Positions 1 to 6,512 of a DNA stretch of 20,816 nucleotides are shown here, piece after piece; positions within the stretch are counted from its first letter, which is position 1, and every line of letters starts with the position of its first letter. The stretch comes from an uncultured Prevotellaceae bacterium (lineage in GTDB: Bacteria; Bacteroidota; Bacteroidia; Bacteroidales; Bacteroidaceae): positions 1 through 20,816 of the forward strand of contig CALBJW010000150.1 of the NCBI GenBank assembly GCA_937893145.1, in the 5' to 3' direction. The notes under the pieces are model-generated. The model had not been told where the DNA came from. It saw only the letters and a program-made list of their open reading frames with translations, and made no database searches. The position numbers were made by a program, and so were the translations under genes.

Positions 1-1619
1 TGTGGGAGTTTCTCAACAATGTGGATAGCCACACCATTCTCCTTCTTTGTGTCGAGGACCTTGATTTCTTCGTTTTCAGAAACGAGGACACCAGTATCAC
101 CGACCTCACCACCCATCTCTCCGTAGAAAGGAGTGTGGTCGAGAATCATTTCGTATGCTGTACCCTTCTTCTGCTTCACCTCGCGATACTTCACGATGTG
201 GCAAGGATATTCTGTATAGTCATAACCAACGAAGTCGCTTTCAGCATCGTTCATAACTACCCAGTCTCCAAGCTGAACCTCGTTAGCACCACGAGCGCGC
301 TCCTTCTGCTTCTGCATCTCTACATTGAAGCCCTGCTCATCAACAGTCATGCCCTGCTCACGGCAGATGAGTTCTGTGAGGTCGAGTGGGAAACCGAATG
401 TATCGAAGAGAGTGAATGCCTTGTCGCCAGCGATTTCAGTCTTGCCTTCCTTCTTTGTGTCGTCGATAACACCCTGAAGAAGCTTGATACCGTTTTCGAG
501 TGTGCGGAGGAATGAGCTTTCCTCTTCCTGCATCACCTTCATCACGAGTTTCTGCTGAGCAGCGATTTCTGGGAAGGCATCGCCCATCTCTGCTACGAGT
601 GTTGGAACGAGCTTATAGATGAATGCTTCCTTCTGTCCGAGGAATGTGTAGCCATAACGAACAGCACGGCGGAGGATACGACGGATAACGTAACCAGCCT
701 TAGCGTTAGATGGAAGCTGACCATCAGCAATGGCGAATGCGATTGCACGGAGGTGGTCAACGATAACACGGAGAGCAACATCTGTCTCTTCCTTGTCGCC
801 ATACTTAACACCTGCCATGTCTGCCATAACCTTGATGAGTGGCTGGAACACATCTGTATCGTAGTTTGAAGTCTTGCCCTGGAGTGTGCGAACGAGACGC
901 TCGAAGCCCATACCAGTATCGATAACCTTTGCAGGAAGACCTTCGAGACTGCCATCAGCCTTACGGTTGAACTGCATGAACACAAGGTTCCAGATTTCGA
1001 TAACCTGTGGATGATCCTTATTCACGAGTTCACGACCTGGAATCTGTGCCTTCTCCTCTGCTGGACGAGAGTCAACATGAAGCTCTGAACAAGGACCGCA
1101 AGGACCTGTGTCGCCCATTTCCCAGAAGTTGTCGTGCTTGTTACCATTGATGATATGATCCTTTGGAAGGAACTGTTCCCAGATTGAAGCAGCCTCATCA
1201 TCACGAGCGAGACCTTCCTCTGGTGAACCTTCGAATACTGTAGCGTAGAGGTCTTCTGGGTTAATCTTGAGAACATCAACGATGTATTCCCATGCCCATG
1301 AGATGGCTTCCTTCTTGAAGTAGTCACCGAAAGACCAGTTGCCGAGCATCTCGAACATAGTGTGGTGATATGTGTCGTGTCCTACCTCTTCAAGATCGTT
1401 GTGCTTACCAGACACACGAAGACACTTCTGAGTGTCTGCCTGACGACGACACTTTGGAGTAGCATTACCAAGGATGATGTCCTTGAACTGATTCATACCT
1501 GCATTAGTAAACATCAGCGTTGGGTCGTCCTTAACAACCATTGGTGCTGATGGCACAATAAGGTGCTCTTTGCTTTCAAAGAATGATTTGAAAGACTCAC
1601 GTATTTCTTTTGCTGTCAT
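1..1619 (-). CDS. alaS: Alanine-tRNA ligase, N-terminal 539 residues (3' end off the window)
   Basis: Charges tRNA-Ala with alanine in the cytoplasm. The reading frame opens at an ATG at 1617-1619 (MTAKEIRESFKSFFESKEH) and stays open to the window edge, so roughly the last third of a normal AlaS (about 870 residues) is missing. The class II catalytic core is plain: PTLMFTNAGMNQFKD, then HTMFEMLGNWSFGDYF, a GDTGPCGPCSEL loop, and GMGFERL. After the helical tRNA-binding domain comes TPFYGEMGGEVGDTG, which marks the start of the second additional domain; the editing-site zinc ligands and the C-Ala domain would lie outside. The gene is divergent from lemA, with a 266-base gap that holds a -7 box and two repeat elements. 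The identification is secure. Only the missing 3' part cannot be judged. Confidence 0.97.
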   Translation of the reverse strand, partial: MTAKEIRESFKSFFESKEHLIVPSAPMVVKDDPTLMFTNAGMNQFKDIILGNATPKCRRQADTQKCLRVSGKHNDLEEVGHDTYHHTMFEMLGNWSFGDYFKKEAISWAWEYIVDVLKINPEDLYATVFEGSPEEGLARDDEAASIWEQFLPKDHIINGNKHDNFWEMGDTGPCGPCSELHVDSRPAEEKAQIPGRELVNKDHPQVIEIWNLVFMQFNRKADGSLEGLPAKVIDTGMGFERLVRTLQGKTSNYDTDVFQPLIKVMADMAGVKYGDKEETDVALRVIVDHLRAIAFAIADGQLPSNAKAGYVIRRILRRAVRYGYTFLGQKEAFIYKLVPTLVAEMGDAFPEIAAQQKLVMKVMQEEESSFLRTLENGIKLLQGVIDDTKKEGKTEIAGDKAFTLFDTFGFPLDLTELICREQGMTVDEQGFNVEMQKQKERARGANEVQLGDWVVMNDAESDFVGYDYTEYPCHIVKYREVKQKKGTAYEMILDHTPFYGEMGGEVGDTGVLVSENEEIKVLDTKKENGVAIHIVEKLP

Positions 1620-1628
1620 AATTATTAT

Positions 1629-1676
1629 TTACCATTTACCATGTACCATTTACCATTTTTTGGCTGCGCATGGGTA
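1629..1676 (-). repeat. Heptamer tandem tract plus conserved flank, upstream of alaS
   Basis: Four 7-base units (plus strand TTACCAT, with one GTACCAT) fill 1629-1656 and are followed by a flank reading, on the minus strand, CCCATGCGCAGCC. Read towards alaS, the order is flank, then ATGGTAA units, then the alaS start 10 bases further on. The same flank and four-unit tract occur at 8053-8098 in the same orientation relative to the downstream gene, so this is a dispersed element rather than chance. It lies in the likely alaS 5' leader. Function unknown. Confidence 0.75.
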
Positions 1677-1705
1677 CGGCTATTTTTTATATTACATTCT
1701 ACAAT

Positions 1706-1733
1706 CCTCCCCTCTGGGGGAGTTAGAGGGGGC
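1706..1733. repeat. GC-rich dispersed hairpin (REP-like)
   Basis: A C-rich/G-rich inverted repeat. CCCCTCT (1709-1715) pairs with AGAGGGG (1725-1731) around a 9-base loop; an alternative shorter hairpin, CTCCCC-TCT-GGGGAG, is also possible. It lies in the alaS leader between the -7 box and the heptamer tract. Related C/G-rich hairpins occur at 2447-2475 and 19572-19591. Such intergenic units are common in Bacteroidetes genomes and are likely REP-like; they are not obvious terminators here because no T-run follows the stem directly. Confidence 0.6.
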
Positions 1734-1763
1734 TCTTTTATATGTTTTTTACCTTCTAAGGTG

Positions 1764-1771
1764 CAAAGATA
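1764..1771 (-). promoter_or_regulatory. Putative -7 box for alaS
   Basis: TATCTTTG on the minus strand matches the Bacteroidetes -7 consensus TAnnTTTG. No clear TTTG -33 element is found at the usual distance; the upstream stretch is only T/A-rich. It would give a leader of about 140 bases that contains the GC-rich hairpin and the heptamer tract. Confidence 0.5.
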
Positions 1772-1826
1772 CGTCTATTTTTCTAAAAAATATATAAAAA
1801 GAAGGGGCAAAATGAATAAAATGTAT

Positions 1827-1834
1827 TAGATTTG
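1827..1834 (+). promoter_or_regulatory. Putative -7 box for lemA
   Basis: TAGATTTG fits TAnnTTTG and lies about 50 bases before the lemA ATG. No convincing -33 TTTG is visible upstream. It is back-to-back with the alaS box about 60 bases away, so the two genes appear to have separate divergent promoters. Confidence 0.5.
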
Positions 1835-1885
1835 CAGTCGTTAAGTTCATTTTGACTTTTATAAACATTAAAAATCTATATTAAT

Positions 1886-2446
1886 ATGACACTTTTGGTT
1901 ATCATTGGCGTTATCGCCGTAATCGCATTTTGGTTGATTGGCATCTACAACAACCTCGTTAGTCTTCGCAACAATCGTGAGAACGCTTTCGCAAACATCG
2001 ACGTTCAACTCAAGCAGCGTTACGACCTCATCCCTAACCTCGTAAACGCAGTTAAGGGTTATGCTAAGCACGAGCAGGAAACTCTCGAAAAGGTTATCTC
2101 GCTCCGCAACCAGGCTATGGGTGCAACAAACATCAACGACAAGATTGCTGCCGACAACGCTCTCTCGGGTGCTCTCGCAGGACTCAAGGTTACAGTAGAG
2201 GCTTATCCAGAACTCAAGGCAAACACTAACTTCCTTCAGCTTCAGACTGAACTCTCTGACATCGAGAACAAGCTCGCTGCCGTTCGTCGTTTCTTCAACT
2301 CTGCCACTAAGGAGTACAACAACGCTGTTCAGGTGTTCCCAGCAAACCTCTTCGCTGGTATGTTCGGTTTCCACAAGGAACCAATGTTCGAGGTTGCTCC
2401 AGAAGAAAGAGCTATCGTTGAGAAGGCTCCAGAAGTGAAGTTCTAA
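1886..2446 (+). CDS. lemA: LemA family membrane protein
   Basis: 186 residues, the usual length of LemA proteins. One N-terminal membrane segment (about residues 2-20, LLVIIGVIAVIAFWLIGIY) is followed by a long helical domain with the family signature QLKQRYDLIPNLVNAVKGYAKHE split across residues 48-70. The rest is predicted helical bundle ending in a charged tail. LemA proteins are inner-membrane anchored with an uncertain biochemical role; in many bacteria they sit beside M48 or HtpX-type proteases, and this is also the case here. The ATG is the only sensible start because the membrane segment begins immediately. The gap to the next gene is 87 bases and carries a GC-rich hairpin, so the two are probably co-transcribed with different stability of the two parts. 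Confidence 0.93.
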   Translation: MTLLVIIGVIAVIAFWLIGIYNNLVSLRNNRENAFANIDVQLKQRYDLIPNLVNAVKGYAKHEQETLEKVISLRNQAMGATNINDKIAADNALSGALAGLKVTVEAYPELKANTNFLQLQTELSDIENKLAAVRRFFNSATKEYNNAVQVFPANLFAGMFGFHKEPMFEVAPEERAIVEKAPEVKF

Positions 2447-2486
2447 GGCCCCCCAGCCCCCGAGGGGGGGAGGGCATGCGCAGAGA
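2447..2486. repeat. GC-rich dispersed hairpin between lemA and the M48 gene
   Basis: Starts directly after the lemA stop codon. A run of C (2457-2461) pairs with a run of G (2464-2470), flanked by GGCCCCCC on the left and AGGGC on the right, and followed by CATGCGCAG, the core word also found in the flanks of the heptamer elements at 1662-1674 and 8053-8066. No T-run follows, so it is more likely a repeat or an mRNA-stabilising hairpin than a terminator. Confidence 0.55.
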
Positions 2487-2533
2487 ACTTTTCGACTTCT
2501 GTGCAAATTACAAATTAAAAAACTCCATTTCAA

Positions 2534-3532
2534 TTGAAATACGTAGGAATACAAAGTCAAATCAATAAGAACAATAGGAACAGCATCTTGCTGCTCCTAT
2601 CGTTTCCTTGTATCATCTTGGGACTTGTATGGGTGTTCTTCGCACTCTACGAATCGTTCAGCAGCAGCCCATACGACAACTACAACATGATGGACCGCAT
2701 CAACAGTTCCTTCCTCGGCACTGCTCCGTTCATCATCATCGGTGTGGGAATATGGTTTGCCATCGCATACTTCTTCAACACAAGCATGATACAGAACGCC
2801 ACAGGAGCGCGTCCTCTCACGAGAATGGAGAACCCACGAATATACAACATCGTGGAAAACCTCTGCATGACTTGTGGTATGGACATGCCAAAGATAAATG
2901 TGGTGGACGACCCTCAGCTTAATGCTTATGCAAGTGGCATAAACAAGGACACATACACAGTGACCGTCACTACTGGTATCTGTGAACGTCTTACCGATGA
3001 AGAACTGGCTGGTGTCATAGGACATGAGCTTACTCATATCCGCAATAACGACACGAAGGTTCTCATCACGAGCATCGTGTTCGTGGGCATCGTATCGGCT
3101 TCCTTGAACATCCTTGTCAACAATGTCACACGCATCTTCTACTATAGCTCAGGCAACAACCGCAGAAGCAACATCAAGGGTGAAGGCAATAGTGGTGCTG
3201 GCATCATGATAGCCGTTGTTATCGCCATCATCTGTACAGCCATCGCCTACCTCTTCACCACCCTCACTCGTTTCGCCATCTCTCGCAAGCGTGAGTTCAT
3301 GGCAGATGCTGGTGGAGCCGAACTCTGTGGCGATCCTCTTGCTCTCGCCTCTGCTCTCCGCAAGATTAGTGGCGATCCAGGTCTCGACAATGTATCTCGC
3401 TCCGATGTTGCCCAACTCTTCATCTGCAAACCAGACGAACTCAAGGAGGGTTTCCTCGAGAAGTCCTTCAGCACTTTATTCTCTACCCATCCAGACACTA
3501 AGGAGAGAATCCGAATTTTGGAACAGTTCTAA
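2534..3532 (+). CDS. M48 family membrane zinc metalloprotease (HtpX-like)
   Basis: 332 residues. Probable inner-membrane peptidase with a zinc site made by HELTH (residues 164-168) and Glu254 in REFMADAGG, the standard M48 layout. Hydrophobic segments lie near residues 18-40, 63-82, about 175-193 and 225-248, so the catalytic site would face the cytoplasm or the membrane interface as in HtpX. The best start is TTG at 2534: the sequence right behind it (MKYVGIQSQINKNNRN) precedes the first membrane segment in the way this Bacteroidales protein normally begins, and the next ATG lies inside the protein after the first membrane segment. LemA upstream and a glycosyltransferase 3 bases downstream suggest one operon. 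Substrate unknown; a role in membrane protein quality control is inferred from the family. Confidence 0.9.
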   Translation: MKYVGIQSQINKNNRNSILLLLSFPCIILGLVWVFFALYESFSSSPYDNYNMMDRINSSFLGTAPFIIIGVGIWFAIAYFFNTSMIQNATGARPLTRMENPRIYNIVENLCMTCGMDMPKINVVDDPQLNAYASGINKDTYTVTVTTGICERLTDEELAGVIGHELTHIRNNDTKVLITSIVFVGIVSASLNILVNNVTRIFYYSSGNNRRSNIKGEGNSGAGIMIAVVIAIICTAIAYLFTTLTRFAISRKREFMADAGGAELCGDPLALASALRKISGDPGLDNVSRSDVAQLFICKPDELKEGFLEKSFSTLFSTHPDTKERIRILEQF

Positions 3533-3535
3533 GGC

Positions 3536-4396
3536 ATGAAAATAGATATCCTTATATGTACTCTTAACGAGGGAATCCGTGGGGTTCCCTCTGTTTTGTT
3601 GTCACCAATGGATGGTGTGCGATATGTGGTTTGTATGCAGTACAACAATGAGGAGGCACTGGATAGTGTGCCTATGAAGATGATGGTCCGTAAGGATGCA
3701 AAGTTGTATGTTCATGAGAGCATAGGACTGAGCAAGAACCGTAATTTCGCACTCGATTGGGCAGAGGCTGATGTGTGTGTGGTGGCTGATGATGACAACA
3801 GATATAAAGAGGAATATATCGACACTATCCACAAGGCTTACGAGGAGCATCCAGAGGCTGACATCATCTGTTTTGAGTCGGAGAGTTACGAGGGTGTGCC
3901 AGCAAAGAAATATCCTCAAAGCGTGATGACTTATCAGGAGGCACGCAAGCATGGCTATTACCCTTCTTCTGTAGAGATGACCTTCCGCACGTCGAGCATC
4001 AAGTCGAAAGGTCTTCGCTTCAACGAGAACTTCGGTCTTGGCAGTCCCCTACTCTGTGCAGGCGAAGAAGATGTGTTTCTCAAGGATGCTGAGGACAAAG
4101 GACTTAACATTCTCTTCATCCCAAAAGTAATCGTGCAAACCACAACTGACAACACAGGTTTGCACTTCTTAGAAAACAAGAAACTCCAAATCACAAAAGG
4201 TGCCACCTTCCAATACCTCTACGGCACCCCCAACACCATCTGGCGCAGCATCAAGGAATCTCTCTGGTGGATGCTCCACAAGGGCGCAAATCCTTTCGGT
4301 ATATTTATGAATATGATGAAAGGAATGAAAAGAGTGAAGAGTGAAGAATTTGCTACCGCACTTGTATTCCCTCCGGAGGGAAAGCTACAGCGGTAG
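3536..4396 (+). CDS. Family 2 glycosyltransferase with repeat-derived C-terminus
   Basis: 286 residues, a GT-A fold enzyme that would transfer a sugar from a nucleotide-sugar donor. The N-terminal strand MKIDILICTLNEG, the acceptor-side SIGLSKNRNFALDW, and the metal-binding VVADDDNRY (Asp85-87) follow the family order. C-terminal FNENFGLGSPLLCAGEEDVFL contains the usual ED pair. No signal peptide; acts on the cytoplasmic face, perhaps on surface polysaccharide. It starts 3 bases after the M48 stop, so is translated from the same mRNA. The last 21 residues (from Arg266) and the stop codon are encoded by a 28-bp inverted repeat (4332-4417), so the natural C-terminus was probably replaced or extended by that element. 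Acceptor and sugar cannot be told. Confidence 0.88.
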   Translation: MKIDILICTLNEGIRGVPSVLLSPMDGVRYVVCMQYNNEEALDSVPMKMMVRKDAKLYVHESIGLSKNRNFALDWAEADVCVVADDDNRYKEEYIDTIHKAYEEHPEADIICFESESYEGVPAKKYPQSVMTYQEARKHGYYPSSVEMTFRTSSIKSKGLRFNENFGLGSPLLCAGEEDVFLKDAEDKGLNILFIPKVIVQTTTDNTGLHFLENKKLQITKGATFQYLYGTPNTIWRSIKESLWWMLHKGANPFGIFMNMMKGMKRVKSEEFATALVFPPEGKLQR

Positions 4397-4417
4397 CAAA
4401 TTCTTCACTCTTCACTC
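4332..4417. repeat. Perfect 28-bp inverted repeat with nested 16-bp palindrome
   Basis: Left arm 4332-4359 and right arm 4390-4417 are exact reverse complements over 28 bases. The 30-base loop contains a second perfect palindrome, TTCCCTCCGGAGGGAA (4367-4382). The outer ends are built from the heptamer AGTGAAG repeated twice. The left arm codes for the end of the upstream glycosyltransferase; the right arm runs to within 4 bases of the next gene's stop codon. It may be a folded mobile unit (REP/MITE-like) that also works as a bidirectional terminator between the convergent genes, although no long T-run is present. Confidence 0.85.
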
Positions 4418-4420
4418 CAT

Positions 4421-5320
4421 TTACTTCCCCACCATCATTAATCCAAACTTCCAAGCACCGCGTCCTCCTTTGCTTGTGTACCAACGAAGAAGGCGACCTA
4501 ACTGGTGGCTTTGTTTGTTTACTCTAAACTTATCATAGATGAAAGTGACAACTTCAGCAGCAGCTTCTTTGTTTCCTTCGCACAATAGTTTTCCACTGAA
4601 GATATAGCATCGCAAGAAGAGGGCAAACAAACACTTCTGCTTTGTCTGCGAACTGTCCATATCGTATATCTCATCAAACACGATGCCGAGAGTGTCGAGT
4701 TGCTGCTTATATCTCTCCGAGAAGTTTGCACCCGTGATGCTATCTGGATGGATAAGCACACGATGATAAGCCTTCTCTATTATCCATTCGAGTCGAGGAC
4801 GATGGATAAGGGCACGCACTCCCAGTTCCCAATCATCCCACACACGACAATCATCATTCCAACCTCCAATGCTGCGCAACCACTCCGTGCGATACAGAGC
4901 TGAAATAGTATTGAGCATCGAGTTAAGTATATGTGTATGAGGCGTTGCCACAGGTTCGTAAGTTCTAATCTTTGCCTTACCTCCTATTATCTGTCTTGTA
5001 GGAAAGCACACCATGTCCAACTGTTCGTTCCACTCAGTTGGAATGCCCGTAAACACATCACTATCGAAGAAATATACCCATTTCGTCTTGCAGAGCGAGA
5101 GTCCTTTGTTGCGAGCAGCCGCTGCACCAGCCTTAAATTCTCGTTCCACCCTCACATTTCGTCTTCTGCTGTTGAGCATCCATTGGCGACAGAACTCATA
5201 CGAGCCATCCGTACTTCCATTATCCACAATGATGATATTGAAAGTATCAGGGATGGAATTGAGCGTACGCTGCACAATGTCCTTTCTGTTATATACAGGA
5301 ATGATTATCGTAATATCCAT
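4421..5320 (-). CDS. Family 2 glycosyltransferase
   Basis: 299 residues with a classic GT-A N-terminus: MDITIIIPVYNRKDIVQRTL, then IIIVDNGSTDGS (nucleotide binding), AAAARNKGL, and the metal-binding FFDSDVF (Asp86-Ser-Asp88). A later WDDWELGVRAL supplies the acidic pair expected near the catalytic base. No signal peptide or membrane segment. The start codon overlaps the end of the upstream glycosyltransferase gene by 16 bases, so the pair is translationally coupled. It is convergent with the glycosyltransferase ending at 4396. Likely adds a sugar during assembly of a surface glycan; donor and acceptor unknown. Confidence 0.9.
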   Translation of the reverse strand: MDITIIIPVYNRKDIVQRTLNSIPDTFNIIIVDNGSTDGSYEFCRQWMLNSRRRNVRVEREFKAGAAAARNKGLSLCKTKWVYFFDSDVFTGIPTEWNEQLDMVCFPTRQIIGGKAKIRTYEPVATPHTHILNSMLNTISALYRTEWLRSIGGWNDDCRVWDDWELGVRALIHRPRLEWIIEKAYHRVLIHPDSITGANFSERYKQQLDTLGIVFDEIYDMDSSQTKQKCLFALFLRCYIFSGKLLCEGNKEAAAEVVTFIYDKFRVNKQSHQLGRLLRWYTSKGGRGAWKFGLMMVGK

Positions 5321-6420
5321 TTGTACAATTCTTCGTATTGTCGTGCCACCTTGATATAATCATGATGCCTACGCACATACTCAATACTATCCTTTTTGAG
5401 TTGCGGAATGCGTTCAGGATGAAGCACCATCTGTTCTATCTCATGATAACAAGACTCGTAGTTTGGTTCAACATTGATAATAGGTCTCAGTTCCTTTTCT
5501 CCAAGAATATCATAATTCTCTGGTTCACCTCCACCCACATTTATCAGTCCTTTCGACATGGCAAGCAGGGAGTTCATGGCAGGAGTATAGGAATAGAGTT
5601 GGTCGAGAATGGCATCGCTATTGTCCATCATCCTCTTGTACTGAGCAAAAGGCACCCCCTCCGCAATCTGAAGGTCGAGACGGTCCGGGTACTTCTCCTG
5701 CACAGCCTTTGCTGCTGCAAGCATGATGTCAGTACCTTTGTATGCAGAACGGTCCTTCGAAATGCCAACAAACAGTCGCAACTTTCTCCTCACCTCTTCA
5801 CCTTCTATAGCCCCTTTAGTATCTATAGCATCCTCTGGCATCTTTATTGGAAAAGGAATAAACGACATCTTGTCCTTAAACGCCTGGTATGTCACCCAGT
5901 ATTCATACAGTCCACTAACTATCCAGTCGCAGTCGTTGGCTATATACTTGTTGAGAGTCTCCTTCGGAGTACCTATCCAATCGTCACAGAAGCGCACAGC
6001 CTCAATGTCTGTTCTCGCCTTATCGCCAAAGTTGAAGTCGCTGTATCGGAGTGGTCGCTCATCACGATTGACCTTACACCAATAGTAATCCATACCGAAT
6101 GCTGCAAGCACAACCTTCTTGTTGTGGCGACGAATATAATTATAGAAAGGAGCTATCTTCTCAGCCTTGAGTTCGATGAAGATAGGATTTATCAACTGCA
6201 CAATATCATACCCCTTGAAAGTAGGCATCGCTTTCATCAGTCGCCAGAGGAACGACATGTTTCCCTTCAGTCCAAACTCTCGTTTCAGATCGACATCACG
6301 CGGATAGTCTTTCCAATGGTCACCATCACTTGCCACCACACACTCATGCCCGAGAGCCTTCAATCCCTCGGCAAGTGTACAGTGTACATTGCTATAATCA
6401 CCAAGAAGTAGTATTCGCAT
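5305..6420 (-). CDS. GT-B fold glycosyltransferase (group 1 / family 4-like)
   Basis: 371 residues from the ATG at 6418-6420. The N-terminal Rossmann start MRILLLGDYSNVHCTLAEGL and a second domain beginning at LFVGISKDRSAYKGTDIML point to a GT-B enzyme. YTPAMNSLLAMSKGLINVGG followed by GEPENYDILGE is the region where related enzymes bind the nucleotide sugar with a conserved Glu pair. An in-frame TTG at 6435 would add five residues (MQKKT), but it falls inside the -7 box, so the ATG is preferred. First gene of a two-gene minus-strand operon with the family 2 enzyme that overlaps it by 16 bases. Divergent from the flippase. Role in surface polysaccharide building is inferred from context. Confidence 0.85.
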   Translation of the reverse strand: MRILLLGDYSNVHCTLAEGLKALGHECVVASDGDHWKDYPRDVDLKREFGLKGNMSFLWRLMKAMPTFKGYDIVQLINPIFIELKAEKIAPFYNYIRRHNKKVVLAAFGMDYYWCKVNRDERPLRYSDFNFGDKARTDIEAVRFCDDWIGTPKETLNKYIANDCDWIVSGLYEYWVTYQAFKDKMSFIPFPIKMPEDAIDTKGAIEGEEVRRKLRLFVGISKDRSAYKGTDIMLAAAKAVQEKYPDRLDLQIAEGVPFAQYKRMMDNSDAILDQLYSYTPAMNSLLAMSKGLINVGGGEPENYDILGEKELRPIINVEPNYESCYHEIEQMVLHPERIPQLKKDSIEYVRRHHDYIKVARQYEELYKWILR

Positions 6421-6432
6421 CGTTTTTTTTTG

Positions 6433-6440
6433 CAAAGTTA
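6433..6440 (-). promoter_or_regulatory. Putative -7 box for the minus-strand glycosyltransferase pair
   Basis: TAACTTTG matches TAnnTTTG and ends 12 bases before the preferred ATG at 6420. Transcription would begin only a few bases before the start codon, giving an almost leaderless mRNA. No -33 TTTG at proper spacing is visible. A small inverted repeat, CACTACTTAGTG (6461-6472), lies just upstream between this promoter and the flippase gene. Confidence 0.45.
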
Positions 6441-6512
6441 AACAAAATAAGACAATAATTCACTACTTAGTGCGTTTTTATTTATAGACAAGTGAGAAAA
6501 CACATTTACTTG

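Noticed and set aside
21..515. Open frame of 164 codons on the plus strand
   Set aside because: It lies wholly antisense to the alaS coding region, whose translation matches AlaS throughout; no domain or start support.
1629..1656. Heptamer tract considered as a CRISPR or iteron origin
   Set aside because: Units are 7 bases with no spacers, only four copies, and no replication gene nearby.
1868..2560. Open frame of 230 codons on the minus strand
   Set aside because: Antisense to lemA and its downstream repeat; the translated sequence has no family features and the plus-strand product is a clear LemA.
5338..6411. Open frame of 357 codons on the plus strand
   Set aside because: Antisense to the GT-B glycosyltransferase gene; its length comes from codon bias of the real gene. 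The translation shows no recognisable motif.
6433..6435. TTG at 6435 as start of the GT-B gene
   Set aside because: It overlaps the -7 box and adds only MQKKT; the ATG at 6420 begins exactly at the Rossmann strand.
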